DNA of 64,000 nucleotides, taken from Pseudaestuariivita atlantica (GTDB lineage: Bacteria > Pseudomonadota > Alphaproteobacteria > Rhodobacterales > Rhodobacteraceae). Of the stretch, positions 50,620 through 60,500 are shown in pieces. Position numbers and translations under genes: made by a program. The stretch spans positions 372,001 through 436,000 of the forward strand of contig NZ_AQQZ01000001.1 of NCBI RefSeq assembly GCF_001205715.1. The letters are read 5' to 3'. How positions within the stretch are numbered: the first letter of the stretch is position 1; each line of letters begins with the position of its first letter. Below the pieces are notes generated by a model, which ran no database searches, was not told where the DNA came from, and saw nothing but the letters and a program-made list of their open reading frames with translations.

Positions 50620-52278
50620 ATGACCCAGATCCTGACCGCCGCACGGATGCGCGCAATCGAAGAGCAGACCATGGCCGAAGGCGGCGTGACGGGTCTGCAA
50701 TTGATGGAGCGCGCGGGGCGCGGTCTCGTCACGGCGGTGCTGGATCGCTGGCCCGATCTGGGGGCCGGACCGCACCGGGCGCTGGTGCTTTGCGGGCCGG
50801 GAAACAATGGCGGCGACGGCTTCGTGATCGCGCGGCGCCTGCGGGACCGGGGCTGGAGCGTGGCCGTTTTTCTCTATGGCAAGGCCGCGCGTCTGCCGCC
50901 CGATGCGAAAAAGATGCACGATCTTCTGGCCGCCGATGTCGATATCCACGGCTGGGACGTGGACGCGATCCACGGGACCGACCGGCCCGACCTGATCGTC
51001 GACGCGGTGTTCGGGATCGGCCTCACGCGGCCCTTGCCGGCCGAAGTCGCCGAGGTTCTGGACCAGAAAGGTGCGCCCAGCTGGAAGCGCGGTCACGCGA
51101 TCCGGCGGGTCGCGGTCGACGGGCCATCGGGTCTCGACCTCGATACCGGGATGGTGCCTTTCACGGGTCAGGCCGATGACCCGGACTTTGATCCATGGCC
51201 GCACCACGTGGTGCGCGCCGATCTGACGGTCACGTTCCACGCGCCGAAATGCGGGCACTACCTGGGCCTTGGCCCGATGATGTGCGGCGCGCTCGAGGTC
51301 GTTGATATCGGGTTGCCTCACGTGGCGGTGTCACCGTTGGGCACGGCGCCTGCCCCCGACAGCCTGCGGCTGGCATCGCCCGTTTTGAGGCGCCAATCCG
51401 TTCCAGCGCGCATCTGGCCCGGCAGTCTCGTTCCCAAGATCGGCGGCATCTCGGGGCACAAGTTCGATTTCGGCCACGCGATGGTGATGGCCGGCGGCGT
51501 GGGCAGTGGCGGGGCCGGGCGGCTGGCGGCGCGTGCGGCGCTGAGGATCGGGGCGGGGCTCGTCACCGTGCTGTGCCCGCCATCGGCGCTGCAGGAAAAC
51601 GCCTGTCACCTCGATGCGATCATGTTGCGGGCGGTCGCGGATGCCGATGGGCTGGGCGCGGTGATCGACGACCGGGTGACCGCGTTCTGCCTTGGCCCCG
51701 GCATGGGCACCGGCGAACGGACGCGCGGCCTTGTGCTTGCCGCGCTGGCCGAGGGCGAAACCGAAGGACGATGGCGTGCGCCCGCGGTGGTGCTGGACGC
51801 CGATGCGCTGTCCGCCTTCGCGCACGCACCCGAGACGCTGTTCGACCAGCTGCACCCGCGGGCGATCCTTACCCCGCACGAGGGCGAGTTCGCGCGCCTC
51901 TTCCCCGACCTCGCGCAATCGCGTCGCGGGCCGGGCCTGTCCAAGGTGGATGCCGTTCGCGCTGCCGCGTCGCGGGCCGGGTGCGTGATCCTGTTGAAAG
52001 GCGCCGATACGGTGATCGCCGAACCGGGAGGCGGCGCATCGCTGCATTCTGCCGCCTACGGGCGCGAAGTGCCGTGGCTGGCGACCGCCGGGGCAGGGGA
52101 CGTGCTGGCGGGAATGATCACGGGGCAGGCCGCCTCGCACACCGGTCCGGACCTGTTCTGCGTTGCCGAAGCGGCGGCTTGGCTGCATGTGGAATGTGCG
52201 CGGTCCTTCGGTCCCGGCCTGATCGCCGAAGATCTTCCCGAGGAGCTGCCGAAGGTCCTGCGCGCGCTGATGGCCTAG
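50620..52278 (+). CDS. Bifunctional NAD(P)HX epimerase/dehydratase (NnrE-NnrD)
   Basis: A 552-residue cytosolic repair enzyme that restores damaged NADH/NADPH hydrates. The N-terminal epimerase (~1-220) has CGPGNNGGDGFVIARRL and VDAVFGIGL. The C-terminal ADP-dependent dehydratase (~240-552) has MAGGVGSGGAGRLAARAA and the catalytic ATAGAGDVLAGMI. ATG 50620 is used because the family starts ILTAARMRAIE; the open frame extends 28 codons upstream. It is not in an operon. Confidence 0.93.
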   Translation: MTQILTAARMRAIEEQTMAEGGVTGLQLMERAGRGLVTAVLDRWPDLGAGPHRALVLCGPGNNGGDGFVIARRLRDRGWSVAVFLYGKAARLPPDAKKMHDLLAADVDIHGWDVDAIHGTDRPDLIVDAVFGIGLTRPLPAEVAEVLDQKGAPSWKRGHAIRRVAVDGPSGLDLDTGMVPFTGQADDPDFDPWPHHVVRADLTVTFHAPKCGHYLGLGPMMCGALEVVDIGLPHVAVSPLGTAPAPDSLRLASPVLRRQSVPARIWPGSLVPKIGGISGHKFDFGHAMVMAGGVGSGGAGRLAARAALRIGAGLVTVLCPPSALQENACHLDAIMLRAVADADGLGAVIDDRVTAFCLGPGMGTGERTRGLVLAALAEGETEGRWRAPAVVLDADALSAFAHAPETLFDQLHPRAILTPHEGEFARLFPDLAQSRRGPGLSKVDAVRAAASRAGCVILLKGADTVIAEPGGGASLHSAAYGREVPWLATAGAGDVLAGMITGQAASHTGPDLFCVAEAAAWLHVECARSFGPGLIAEDLPEELPKVLRALMA

Positions 52279-52775
52279 GCGGCGATGGCGGCTTGGCGGA
52301 CGCCCGTGGCCAGTTCCAGCCCACCCGCATACATCACGTGCGGCGCATCGCAGGACAGCCTGTAGATCGTCACGTCCCGCACTCCGGCATCGGTGACGAA
52401 TTCGCCATCGATCAGGCGGTAGGCGGGCACCATGGCGGTGCGCGTGTTGTACAGCGCCGACGCGCGCCAGTCGCGCACCAGCACCAGTTGCGACCAGGGC
52501 AGCAGCATCTCCACCTCGGGACGGGTATGGCCCAGCGAACCCGGAGCGATCCGTACCATGCGCATGTCGCGCCGCTCGGCATAGACCGCGCTGACGGGCA
52601 CGTATCCGGCATCGCGGGTGATCAGGTGGTCGCTGAGCCCCACGTATTCGACGGGCAACTCGCCGTCCCGCGTGAGGACGAGGCTGCCTTCGACAAGGCC
52701 GGTTTCATTCACGTTAACGGCGTCAGCACCGAGGCACGCAACCTCGGCCGCCAGACGCGACACATCGTTCGACAT
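52275..52775 (-). CDS. Degenerate Hint-domain protein
   Basis: A 166-residue soluble protein whose core (EGSLVLTRDGELPVEYVG and LSDHLITRDAGYVPV) resembles the Hint domain of roseobacter RTX-Hint proteins (PGTVIATPLGERLVEDL, GDRIITRDNGLQEIRWVG). The usual block-start Cys (CFTPGT) is replaced here (GLVEGS), and the later SPNHRML is LPWSQLV, so the catalytic Cys and His seem lost. It is therefore unlikely to self-cleave. No signal peptide is present. It overlaps the nnrDE 3' end by 4 bases and lies 137 bases before tRNA-Leu on the opposite strand. Confidence 0.65.
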   Translation of the reverse strand: MSNDVSRLAAEVACLGADAVNVNETGLVEGSLVLTRDGELPVEYVGLSDHLITRDAGYVPVSAVYAERRDMRMVRIAPGSLGHTRPEVEMLLPWSQLVLVRDWRASALYNTRTAMVPAYRLIDGEFVTDAGVRDVTIYRLSCDAPHVMYAGGLELATGVRQAAIAA

Positions 52776-52912
52776 GGGGGCAATCCTGCTCTGGTGCCTC
52801 TTATTGATCCGCAGAATACGACAAAATTCGGTAAATGTCGTGACCAAAATGGCCCGTTTTTTGCTCGCCTGCCCCGAAACCCTTTGATAGAGCGGCCCCA
52901 TCGCAGGCCTGT

Positions 52913-52997
52913 GCGGGTGTGGCGGAATTGGTAGACGCACCAGATTTAGGTTCTGGCGCCGCAAGGCGTGGGGGTTCGAGTCCCTTCACCCGCACCA
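52913..52997 (+). tRNA. tRNA-Leu (anticodon TAG)
   Basis: An 85-base gene. The acceptor stem GCGGGTG pairs with CACCCGC, the discriminator is A and CCA is encoded (52995-52997). The anticodon stem CCAGA/TCTGG flanks the loop TTTAGGT, so the anticodon is TAG. A long class II variable arm (GGCGCCGCAAGGCGT region) and T-loop GGTTCGAGTCC are present. It reads CUN leucine codons. Confidence 0.95.
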
Positions 52998-53669
52998 GCG
53001 ACTTTCCCGAATGTGACGGCATCAAGGCAGGGCCTGCCCCGGTTCCGTCGCGATTCGGAGGGGCGTTGTTTCGGAAACCGGGGACAGTCGGGGATAGGTC
53101 GCGGATTGAGCGACCGACGGAAACAGTGCGCCTGGAACCCGTGGCGAAAAATGGGCAACAGGTGTGTTGGCACGCCACATTCTCCGGTTGTTGCCCAGTT
53201 GCGATCAATTTCGCTAAAAACGTCGAATTAACCAGCGATTAACTCGGTTCCGCGCCACATTTTCTCGAAAAAGTGGTGCGTATTCCAAATTTCAGCAACC
53301 ATAGCGAGAAAATTGTGGCGGCAACTTGCCCTTATTGCGCCTCTTTCCCGACCCTTCACGACACTTTTCAGACACTTTTTCCTTTGTTGATCGGAATGCC
53401 CCGCGTACAAATATGCCTGAGACCTCGACTGGGGGGGTCCAAAGTCTGCTGGTCACGGGGGCGACCACCACATCGTTGTGCATCACGTGAGGGGTGCGGG
53501 ACAGGTCCATTCAGACCGATTGGTGTGGCAGTCAGCGCGTTTTGCGCAAGACGGCCCGCTGTCCTTCATCTCAACCGTCGCATGAAACCGTCATCTGGTG
53601 GCCGCGCGCTGCCATTGGCCGCTTGCGGCCATGGGGCACGCCCCGGCTTGAAGGAGAAGGATCGAGGCA
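52998..53669. promoter_or_regulatory. Long leader/intergenic region before the RTX-Hint gene
   Basis: There are 672 bases without a supported gene. It holds a perfect CtrA box TTAA-N7-TTAAC (53228-53243) and an inverted repeat, CCACATTTTCTCG (53255-53267) with CGAGAAAATTGTGG (53305-53318), that could fold as a stem with one bulge. GAAGGAGAAGGA lies before ATG 53670. The base composition drops in GC between about 53160 and 53400. Confidence 0.5.
53228..53243. promoter_or_regulatory. CtrA box TTAA-N7-TTAAC
   Basis: TTAACCAGCGATTAAC matches the CtrA consensus exactly. It lies 426 bases before the RTX-Hint ATG. CtrA controls motility, surface and communication genes in this order of bacteria. 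Confidence 0.6.
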
Positions 53670-56600
53670 ATGGCTGATCTGATTTTGGATTGGGGACTGT
53701 TCGGCGGCGGCTACGGCTCTGTCATCAACGGCACCAACACGGTGGATACCGGCGGCGTAGCCGTGACGGTCGACGTCGTGGAAGAAGACGAATACGCGTC
53801 CGCGACCACGTTCAACGGCGAAGGCTACGTGGCCGGCGGCGAGCCGTTCGACCCGTTCTCGGGCCTCAAGCTGTTCGGCCAGGGCGGTGAAGGCGGGGTC
53901 GACAACACCTCGACCACCACCATGACCTTCGCATCGACTGATCCGATGTTCACCGACAACGTGCAGAACGTGTCGTTCCGCATCAGCGATATCGACGGTG
54001 GCATGTTCAACGACATCGATGGCGGCCCTTCCTTTGCGGCGTCCGGCGGCGCGGATGGCGGTGGTGGCGGAGGCGGGCTCAGCTTCCTCGACATCGTGAC
54101 CGTGCGTGCCTACGACGCGATGGGCAACCTCGTGCCCGTGTCGCTGACCGAAGGCGCCGACGTGACCAATACCGGCGGCACGCTGACCGGTTCGGGTGAC
54201 GGCTCCAACACCGATCCCGACAATTCGGTCCTCGTGAACATCACGGGCCCCGTCGCGCGGATCGAGATCGATTACGACAACGGTGATACCGGCGAACAGG
54301 GCGTGCTTGTCTCGGACGTGCACTTCTCCACCGTTGACACCGATGACACCAACGAAGCGCCTGTCGCGGTTGACGATTTCGCGACCACCACGGTCGGCGA
54401 AGCGGTCACCGTCGCGCACCTGCTGAACGATACCGACGCCGATGGCGACACGCTGACCACGGTCGGCGTTGTGGGCCCGGCGAACGGCACCATCGCGCTC
54501 AGCAGCGATACCGGGTCGGTCACCTACACGCCCAATCCGGGCTATGTCGGGTCCGACAGCTTCACCTACACCGTGTCCGACGGCAACGGCGGCACCGACA
54601 TGGGCACCGTGAACATCACGGTGAACGACGATGGCGGTGGCGGCGGCAACACGCCGCCGGTCGCCAACCCTGACGACGCGACCACGCCCGAAGCGACGAC
54701 CGTCCAGATCTTCGTCTTGGGCAATGACACCGACGCCGATGGCGACACGCTGACCATCACCTCGGCCACCTCGACCGACGGCACTGTGACCATCGACGCG
54801 GGCACGCCCAACAGCGTGTTCTTCACGCCGAACGCGGGCTTCACCGGCATCGCCTCGCTGACCTACGAGATCAGCGACGGCAACGGCGGCACCGCGACCT
54901 CGACCGTGTCGATCGACGTGACCGACGTGAACCAGCCGCCGATGGCGAACGACGACACGGGCTCGGGTGCCACTGGCGCGCCGATCACCGTGCCCGTGCT
55001 GGCCAACGACACCGATCCGGATGGCGACACGCTGACCATCACCTCGGCCACCTCGGCCGATGGCACGGTCGTGATCGAAGGCGGATCGATCGTCTTCACC
55101 TCGAACGCAGGCTTCACCGGCCCGGCGACCGTGGTCTACACGATCGATGACGGCAATGGCGGCACCGACATGGCGACCGTCACGATCAACGTGGGCGCAG
55201 GCCCGCTGATCGACGCCGACATCCTGACGCCGGTCGGCGGTGGCCTTGATGCCTTTGCCGGCACCGACGAGGACCCCGATCCCACCGACGATCAGGATAC
55301 CGAAACCGGTACCGCGGGCGCCGACGTGATTTCGACCGGCGACGACGCCGACCTCATCACCGGTGGTGGCGGCGACGACACGCTGGATGGCGGCATCGAC
55401 AACGACACCGTGTTCGGCAACGTGGGCAACGACCTGATCACCGACCCGCAGGGTGCCGACAGTATCGATGGCGGGCAGGGCGACGACACGATCCTCGCGG
55501 GCGTCGACACGTTCCTCGACGACACCGATGTCGACAACCCGATCCTGACCGCGGCGAACGTCGATTTCGACACCAACACCGAGGACGGACGCGACTTCGT
55601 CATGGGTGGCCGGGGCAACGACTCGATCGTGACCGGTGACGACGACGACACCATCGACGGCGGTGCCGACAACGACTTCATCGACGCGGGCATCGACGAC
55701 GACAGCGTCGACGGCGCGACCGGTGACGACACGATCCTGGGCGGCCACGGTAACGACACGATCGACGGCAGCCAGGGCGATGACCTGATCACCGCCGGGA
55801 TCGAGACGACCTCGTCGGTCATCACCAACGGCATCGACCTGGCGCAGACCGATGATGTCGACATCAACGACGCCAACGACCGCGACCTAGTCCTCGGCGG
55901 CGCGGGCGACGACACCATCACCACCGGCGACGACGACGACTCGATCGACGGTGGCGCGGATGACGACCTGATCGATGCGGGCATCGACGAAGACACCGTC
56001 TTCGGCGGGTCGGGCAACGACACCATCACCGGTGGCCAGGGCCGCGACAGCCTGACGGGTGGCGATGACCGTGACGTCTTCATCGGCGGCAACGAAGGCG
56101 ACTTCGTTGACGGCTCGGAAGGCGGCGACGACTTCGACACGCTCGACCTGACCGGCTCCGCGCCGACGGGTGGCAGCCTCAACATCACCTACACCTCGGC
56201 AGACCGCGAAGACGGCTTCGTCCGCTTCAAGGATGCCGACGGCAACCAGGTGGGCGAGGTCCTGAACTTCGTCGAGATCGAGAACGTGATCCCCTGCTTC
56301 ACGCCGGGCACCGTGATCGCAACCCCGCTGGGCGAACGCCTGGTCGAGGACCTGCGCGAAGGCGACCGGATCATCACCCGCGACAACGGGCTGCAGGAAA
56401 TCCGCTGGGTCGGCAAGCGCGAGCTGACGGGCCACGAGCTGGCACGCAACCCGCACCTGCGTCCGATCCTCATCCAGGCCGGGTCGCTTGGCCCGAACCT
56501 GCCCGAGCAGGACATCCTGGTGTCGCCGAACCACCGCATGCTGGTGTCGAACGACAAGACCGCGCTTTACTTTGAAGAAAGCGAAGTCCTGGTCGCGGCC

Positions 56601-56876
56601 AAGCACCTCACCGGTCTTGACGGTGTGGACGAGGTGGGGACGCTGGGTGTCACCTACATGCACTTCCTGTTCGACCGCCACGAGGTGGTCCTGTCGAACG
56701 GCGCATGGACCGAAAGCTTCCAGCCGGGTGACTACACCCTTAGCGGCATGGGCAACTCGCAGCGCAACGAGATTTTCGAACTGTTCCCTGAACTGGAGAC
56801 GACCGAAGGGCTCAAGGACTACGCCGCTGCCCGCCGGACGCTGAAAAAGCACGAAGCAAAGCTGCTTGTGAAATAA
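53670..56876 (+). CDS. RTX-Hint surface/secreted protein
   Basis: A 1068-residue acidic protein without a Sec signal, typical of type I secretion substrates. Residues 1-225 are a beta-rich N-terminal region. Residues ~227-510 hold three cadherin/Ig-like repeats starting APVAVDD, PPVANPDD and PPMANDD, each with NDTDADGDTLT-like calcium loops. Residues ~551-810 are RTX GGxGxDxx-type repeats. A Hint domain starts at Cys876 (CFTPGTVIATPLGE), with SPNHRML further on, so the catalytic Cys and His are intact, suggesting self-cleavage. The C-terminus ends in basic KKHEAKLLVK. No T1SS genes are in the window. Confidence 0.88.
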   Translation: MADLILDWGLFGGGYGSVINGTNTVDTGGVAVTVDVVEEDEYASATTFNGEGYVAGGEPFDPFSGLKLFGQGGEGGVDNTSTTTMTFASTDPMFTDNVQNVSFRISDIDGGMFNDIDGGPSFAASGGADGGGGGGGLSFLDIVTVRAYDAMGNLVPVSLTEGADVTNTGGTLTGSGDGSNTDPDNSVLVNITGPVARIEIDYDNGDTGEQGVLVSDVHFSTVDTDDTNEAPVAVDDFATTTVGEAVTVAHLLNDTDADGDTLTTVGVVGPANGTIALSSDTGSVTYTPNPGYVGSDSFTYTVSDGNGGTDMGTVNITVNDDGGGGGNTPPVANPDDATTPEATTVQIFVLGNDTDADGDTLTITSATSTDGTVTIDAGTPNSVFFTPNAGFTGIASLTYEISDGNGGTATSTVSIDVTDVNQPPMANDDTGSGATGAPITVPVLANDTDPDGDTLTITSATSADGTVVIEGGSIVFTSNAGFTGPATVVYTIDDGNGGTDMATVTINVGAGPLIDADILTPVGGGLDAFAGTDEDPDPTDDQDTETGTAGADVISTGDDADLITGGGGDDTLDGGIDNDTVFGNVGNDLITDPQGADSIDGGQGDDTILAGVDTFLDDTDVDNPILTAANVDFDTNTEDGRDFVMGGRGNDSIVTGDDDDTIDGGADNDFIDAGIDDDSVDGATGDDTILGGHGNDTIDGSQGDDLITAGIETTSSVITNGIDLAQTDDVDINDANDRDLVLGGAGDDTITTGDDDDSIDGGADDDLIDAGIDEDTVFGGSGNDTITGGQGRDSLTGGDDRDVFIGGNEGDFVDGSEGGDDFDTLDLTGSAPTGGSLNITYTSADREDGFVRFKDADGNQVGEVLNFVEIENVIPCFTPGTVIATPLGERLVEDLREGDRIITRDNGLQEIRWVGKRELTGHELARNPHLRPILIQAGSLGPNLPEQDILVSPNHRMLVSNDKTALYFEESEVLVAAKHLTGLDGVDEVGTLGVTYMHFLFDRHEVVLSNGAWTESFQPGDYTLSGMGNSQRNEIFELFPELETTEGLKDYAAARRTLKKHEAKLLVK

Positions 56877-56943
56877 GCGCCGGGGGCGGCCGACACATAT
56901 ATGCAGCACGACACTGGTGCGGGGGAGGAGCCCCTGTACCGCG

Positions 56944-56971
56944 AAGGGCGGGGCCGATGGCTCCGCCCTTT
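56944..56971 (+). terminator. Terminator after the RTX-Hint gene
   Basis: A 12-bp stem with one G-U pair (56944-56955 with 56959-56970, loop GAT) has AAGGGCGG/CCGCCCTT arms and a short T-run at 56969-56971. Confidence 0.65.
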
Positions 56972-57560
56972 CCCGGTTTCGCGCGATATGCGCCTTCTTT
57001 TCGGGACAATCGGGCGATCAAGGCGCAAATCGGGCAATCGCGTCACATTTCCGCATGAATCGCGCGTTTCCTTTCACGCGACACACAGTTTCGCCTTTGC
57101 GCCTAATGGTTGAAAAATCTTCAAATTTCAAAGGAAAGCGACCGGTTTGCCGTCGCCGATGATGTCAAATTTTCAATATTCCGCAGGGTCAGTTCATGAC
57201 CGCAATTCGGCAGCCGCGTCCCGGCATCATTCCTAAAATTGTCCCGATTGGCCCATCAAGGAGCCCGCTTTTGCGTCGAAAACGCTCGATGTGTCTGGAG
57301 TAGAGCCAGGCATGTGTCGTGGGCCGGTCCCGGTTTTCCGGTTTGGCTTGCAGGCACAGGACTATCGAGGACCAGGCAGAATGTACGACAGGCGCTTCCC
57401 AAACAGGTCACCTATCTTCGCGTGCGCGGCACGCAAGCCGCTGATCGATCACCTTGGGCAAGGCCGGAACGCGTCGCTGCATCTGCAGGTCACCTCGTCT
57501 TTTCACGCCCGGTCGCACGTGTGTTCCGCGACCGGTTCCGGCACGTAAGGGGTTCACGAG
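56972..57560. other. Intergenic region between the two RTX genes
   Basis: There are 589 bases with no supported gene. The part from about 57100 to 57240 is AT-rich (TTGAAAAATCTTCAAATTTC and CAAATTTTCAATATTC), likely promoter or leader for the giant RTX gene. No clear -35/-10 pair or CtrA box was found. Confidence 0.4.
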
Positions 57561-60500
57561 ATGGCAATTTATACCGTCACCACCGCCAACTGGAATTCGC
57601 CGACCTTCTGGTCCGGCATCAACGAGGCGGCCGGTGGGCATGACCTCGACCTCGATTCCCTGCCGTCGTCCTACTCGGTTGCGCTCGACGCGGCCTCGGG
57701 CGAACTGACCCTGTCCGATGGTGCCACCACCTTCACCGTGGGTGACGCCAACGCGACCGGGACCTACGACGCGACGCTTGGCGGCACGACGCTGTTCGAA
57801 TTCTTCGACCTGATCTCGGCCACGTTCGGCAACGACACCATCGATGCGGGTGCGGGGGCCGATACGATCACGGGCGCGATGGGCGCCGACCAGATCGAAG
57901 GCGGCAGCGGCGGCGACGTGATCTATGGCGACACCGCGGCGGCGCCGACGCCCAGCCTCGGCGATGCCGGGTCGCTGTTGATGACGGCGGGCAACATCCG
58001 GGCGGGATCGGCCACGGGCGACCCGGCCAATGCCGTCGAAGGCGACAGCATCATCTATGACAACGCGGGCACGCTGCCGGACGGCACCGTGGTCGCGATG
58101 CGCGTCACGCTGACCGAGCTGACCTCCCCCACGGTGACGGTTCAGCTGAACTACAACGCCACCAACGGCCCGATCCTCTTGACGGGCAACGGCGCGGCCA
58201 ATGCCGGCCAGACCGCGACGTTCAACATCGAATTCCTCGACCAGGCCACCGACCAGCCCATCGTGATCTCGGGCCAGGCCACGGTCATGGATATCGACAA
58301 CAACACTGGCGCCGGTGAAGAATTCGTCACGTTCAGCCCCAACAACTTCTACGGCTCGGCCGTCAACCAGGGCTCGTCGCTGACCACGACGACCACCGCC
58401 TCGGGCGCGACCGCGACCGGGACCGAAGGCAATGGCGCGGCCGATACCGACGCCTGGTTCACCGGCTATTTCGAGGCGCAGGGCGAGATCAACGTCACGC
58501 TGGGCGTCGTGGAATTTGGCGCGGGCTATGGTTTCAACGGGCAAGTCCTGCCCAACCCCGTCTTCACAGAGATGCTGCACGGCGACGACAGCATCTATGG
58601 CGGGGAAGGCGACGACCTGATCTCGGGCGATGGCGGGGCCGATACCATCGACGGCGGCCTTGGTGCCGACACGATCTATGGCGCCTCCGGCAACGACGTC
58701 ATCACCGGCGGCGCGGGCGACGTGATCGACGGTGGCGAAGACCCCGATGGCGGCGATACCGACATCCTGAATGTCTACGACGTGGCCTCGGTCCAGTATA
58801 CCGACGCGGCGGGCAACCCGGTTGGCGGCACCTCGGAATTCGGGATCGTCACCTTCATCAACGGCGGCACCGCGACGTTTTCGAACATCGAGACGCTGAA
58901 CGCGCTTGTCAGCGACAACATCGTGTCCGGCACGGCAGGCGCCGACACGATCGACGCTACCTATGCCGGGGACCCGGACGGCAACTTCGTCGACAATTCG
59001 GACGCAACCGGCACCTTCGGCGAGGTTGCGGGATCGCAGGCCGACAGCATCGAGGCGGGCGCCGGCGATGACCTTGTGCTGGCCGGTGCGGGGTCGGACA
59101 GCGTCGATGGCGGCGCGGGCAGCGACACGCTGGTCGGCGGCGCGGGCAACGACTCGCTGATCGGCGGCGCCGATGCCGACACCTTCACCTATACCGACGG
59201 CTTCGGCACCGACACCGTCGTCGGCGGCGAAACCGCGACCACCGGCATCGACAACGACACGCTGGATTTCAGCGGTCTGACGACCGGCGTCAATGTCACC
59301 TTCACCGGTGCCGAACAGGGCACGGCCACCGCCGGCACCGACAGCGTCACGTTCACCCAGATCGAAAGCATCATCGCGACCGATCAGGCCGACCTGATCG
59401 ACCAGTCAATCTCGGTCAACCGGCCGATGACGATCGACGCTGGCGGCGGGGACGACACCGTCATCGCATCGGTCAACAACGCCGTGGGCGACTCCATCGA
59501 CGGTGGCACCGGCAACGACCTGATAGACGGTGGCGACGGCAACGACACGCTGCTGGGCGGCGCGGGCAACGACACGATCGAGGCGGGCGAAGAACGCAAC
59601 ATCGGCGACGACGACCTTGTCGACGGCGGCGCGGGCGACGACGTCATCACCTCGGCCGAAACCGACGCACGGTCGAACGACACGCTGCTGGGTGGCGCGG
59701 GCAACGACACGATCTCGGTCACGGGCGGGTCGAACAACGTCCTCGACGGGGGCGACGGCGCCGACAGCATCACCGGCGGCACCGGCAATGACAGCCTCGT
59801 GGGTGGCGCCGATGCCGACACGATCACCGCGGGCGGCAACGACACGGTCGATGGCGGCAGCGCGGTCACGACCGGCGTCGACAACGACACGCTGATCGCC
59901 AACAACGTCCAGTCTTTCAACATCACCGGCGTCGACTCCAACGGCAACGGTTATGACGGCGTCGTCACCTTCAACGACGGCACCACCGCGGTCTTCACCG
60001 AGATCGAGAACTTCGTGATCAACGGCAACCCCGTGGTCCCGGACAACATCGTGTCCGGCACCGACGCGGGCGAGGCGATCATCGCGGGCTATACCGATGC
60101 CGACGGCACCACGGTCGACGCGGGCGACGCGCTTGGCACCCATGGCGAGGTTATCGGGTCCGACGCGGATTCGATCACCGCGGGCGGCGGCGACGATTTC
60201 GTACAGGCCGGGGCGGGCGCCGACACGGTCGATGGCGGCGTCGGGTCCGACACGCTGGACGGCGGCGCGGGTGACGACATCATCGACGCGGCCGATAACG
60301 GCCTGAGCGGCGGTGCCGGGGTCACGCCCACGCCGACGCTTGTCGGTCTGTGGGAATTCGACAATGCCGATCCGCTGGATGACCAGGCGGTGCTCGACAA
60401 CGACGCGCAGCTCGTCGGTGGCGCGACGCCCGATGGCGCGGGCGGCATCGCGCTCGACGGGGCGGGCGACTATGTCCGCATCCCGCACGACACCGCCTAT

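Noticed and set aside
52972-53669. A tRNA-Leu attachment site marking an integrated island
   Set aside because: I looked for a second copy of the tRNA 3' end (GGTTCGAGTCCC...) in the window and saw none, and no integrase is present. An island end could still lie outside the window.
53571-55748. A 725-codon open frame on the minus strand opposite the RTX-Hint gene, and an 853-codon one at 59406-61967
   Set aside because: Their products are low-complexity Val/Arg/Asp-rich mirrors of the repetitive GC-rich coding strand, without domains or ribosome sites. The plus-strand frames have clear RTX, Ig-like and Hint domains.
55321-56100. Regularly spaced short repeats that could suggest a CRISPR or satellite array
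   Set aside because: The spacing is a multiple of three and codes for RTX nonapeptides in one frame; repeats are degenerate and have no spacers.
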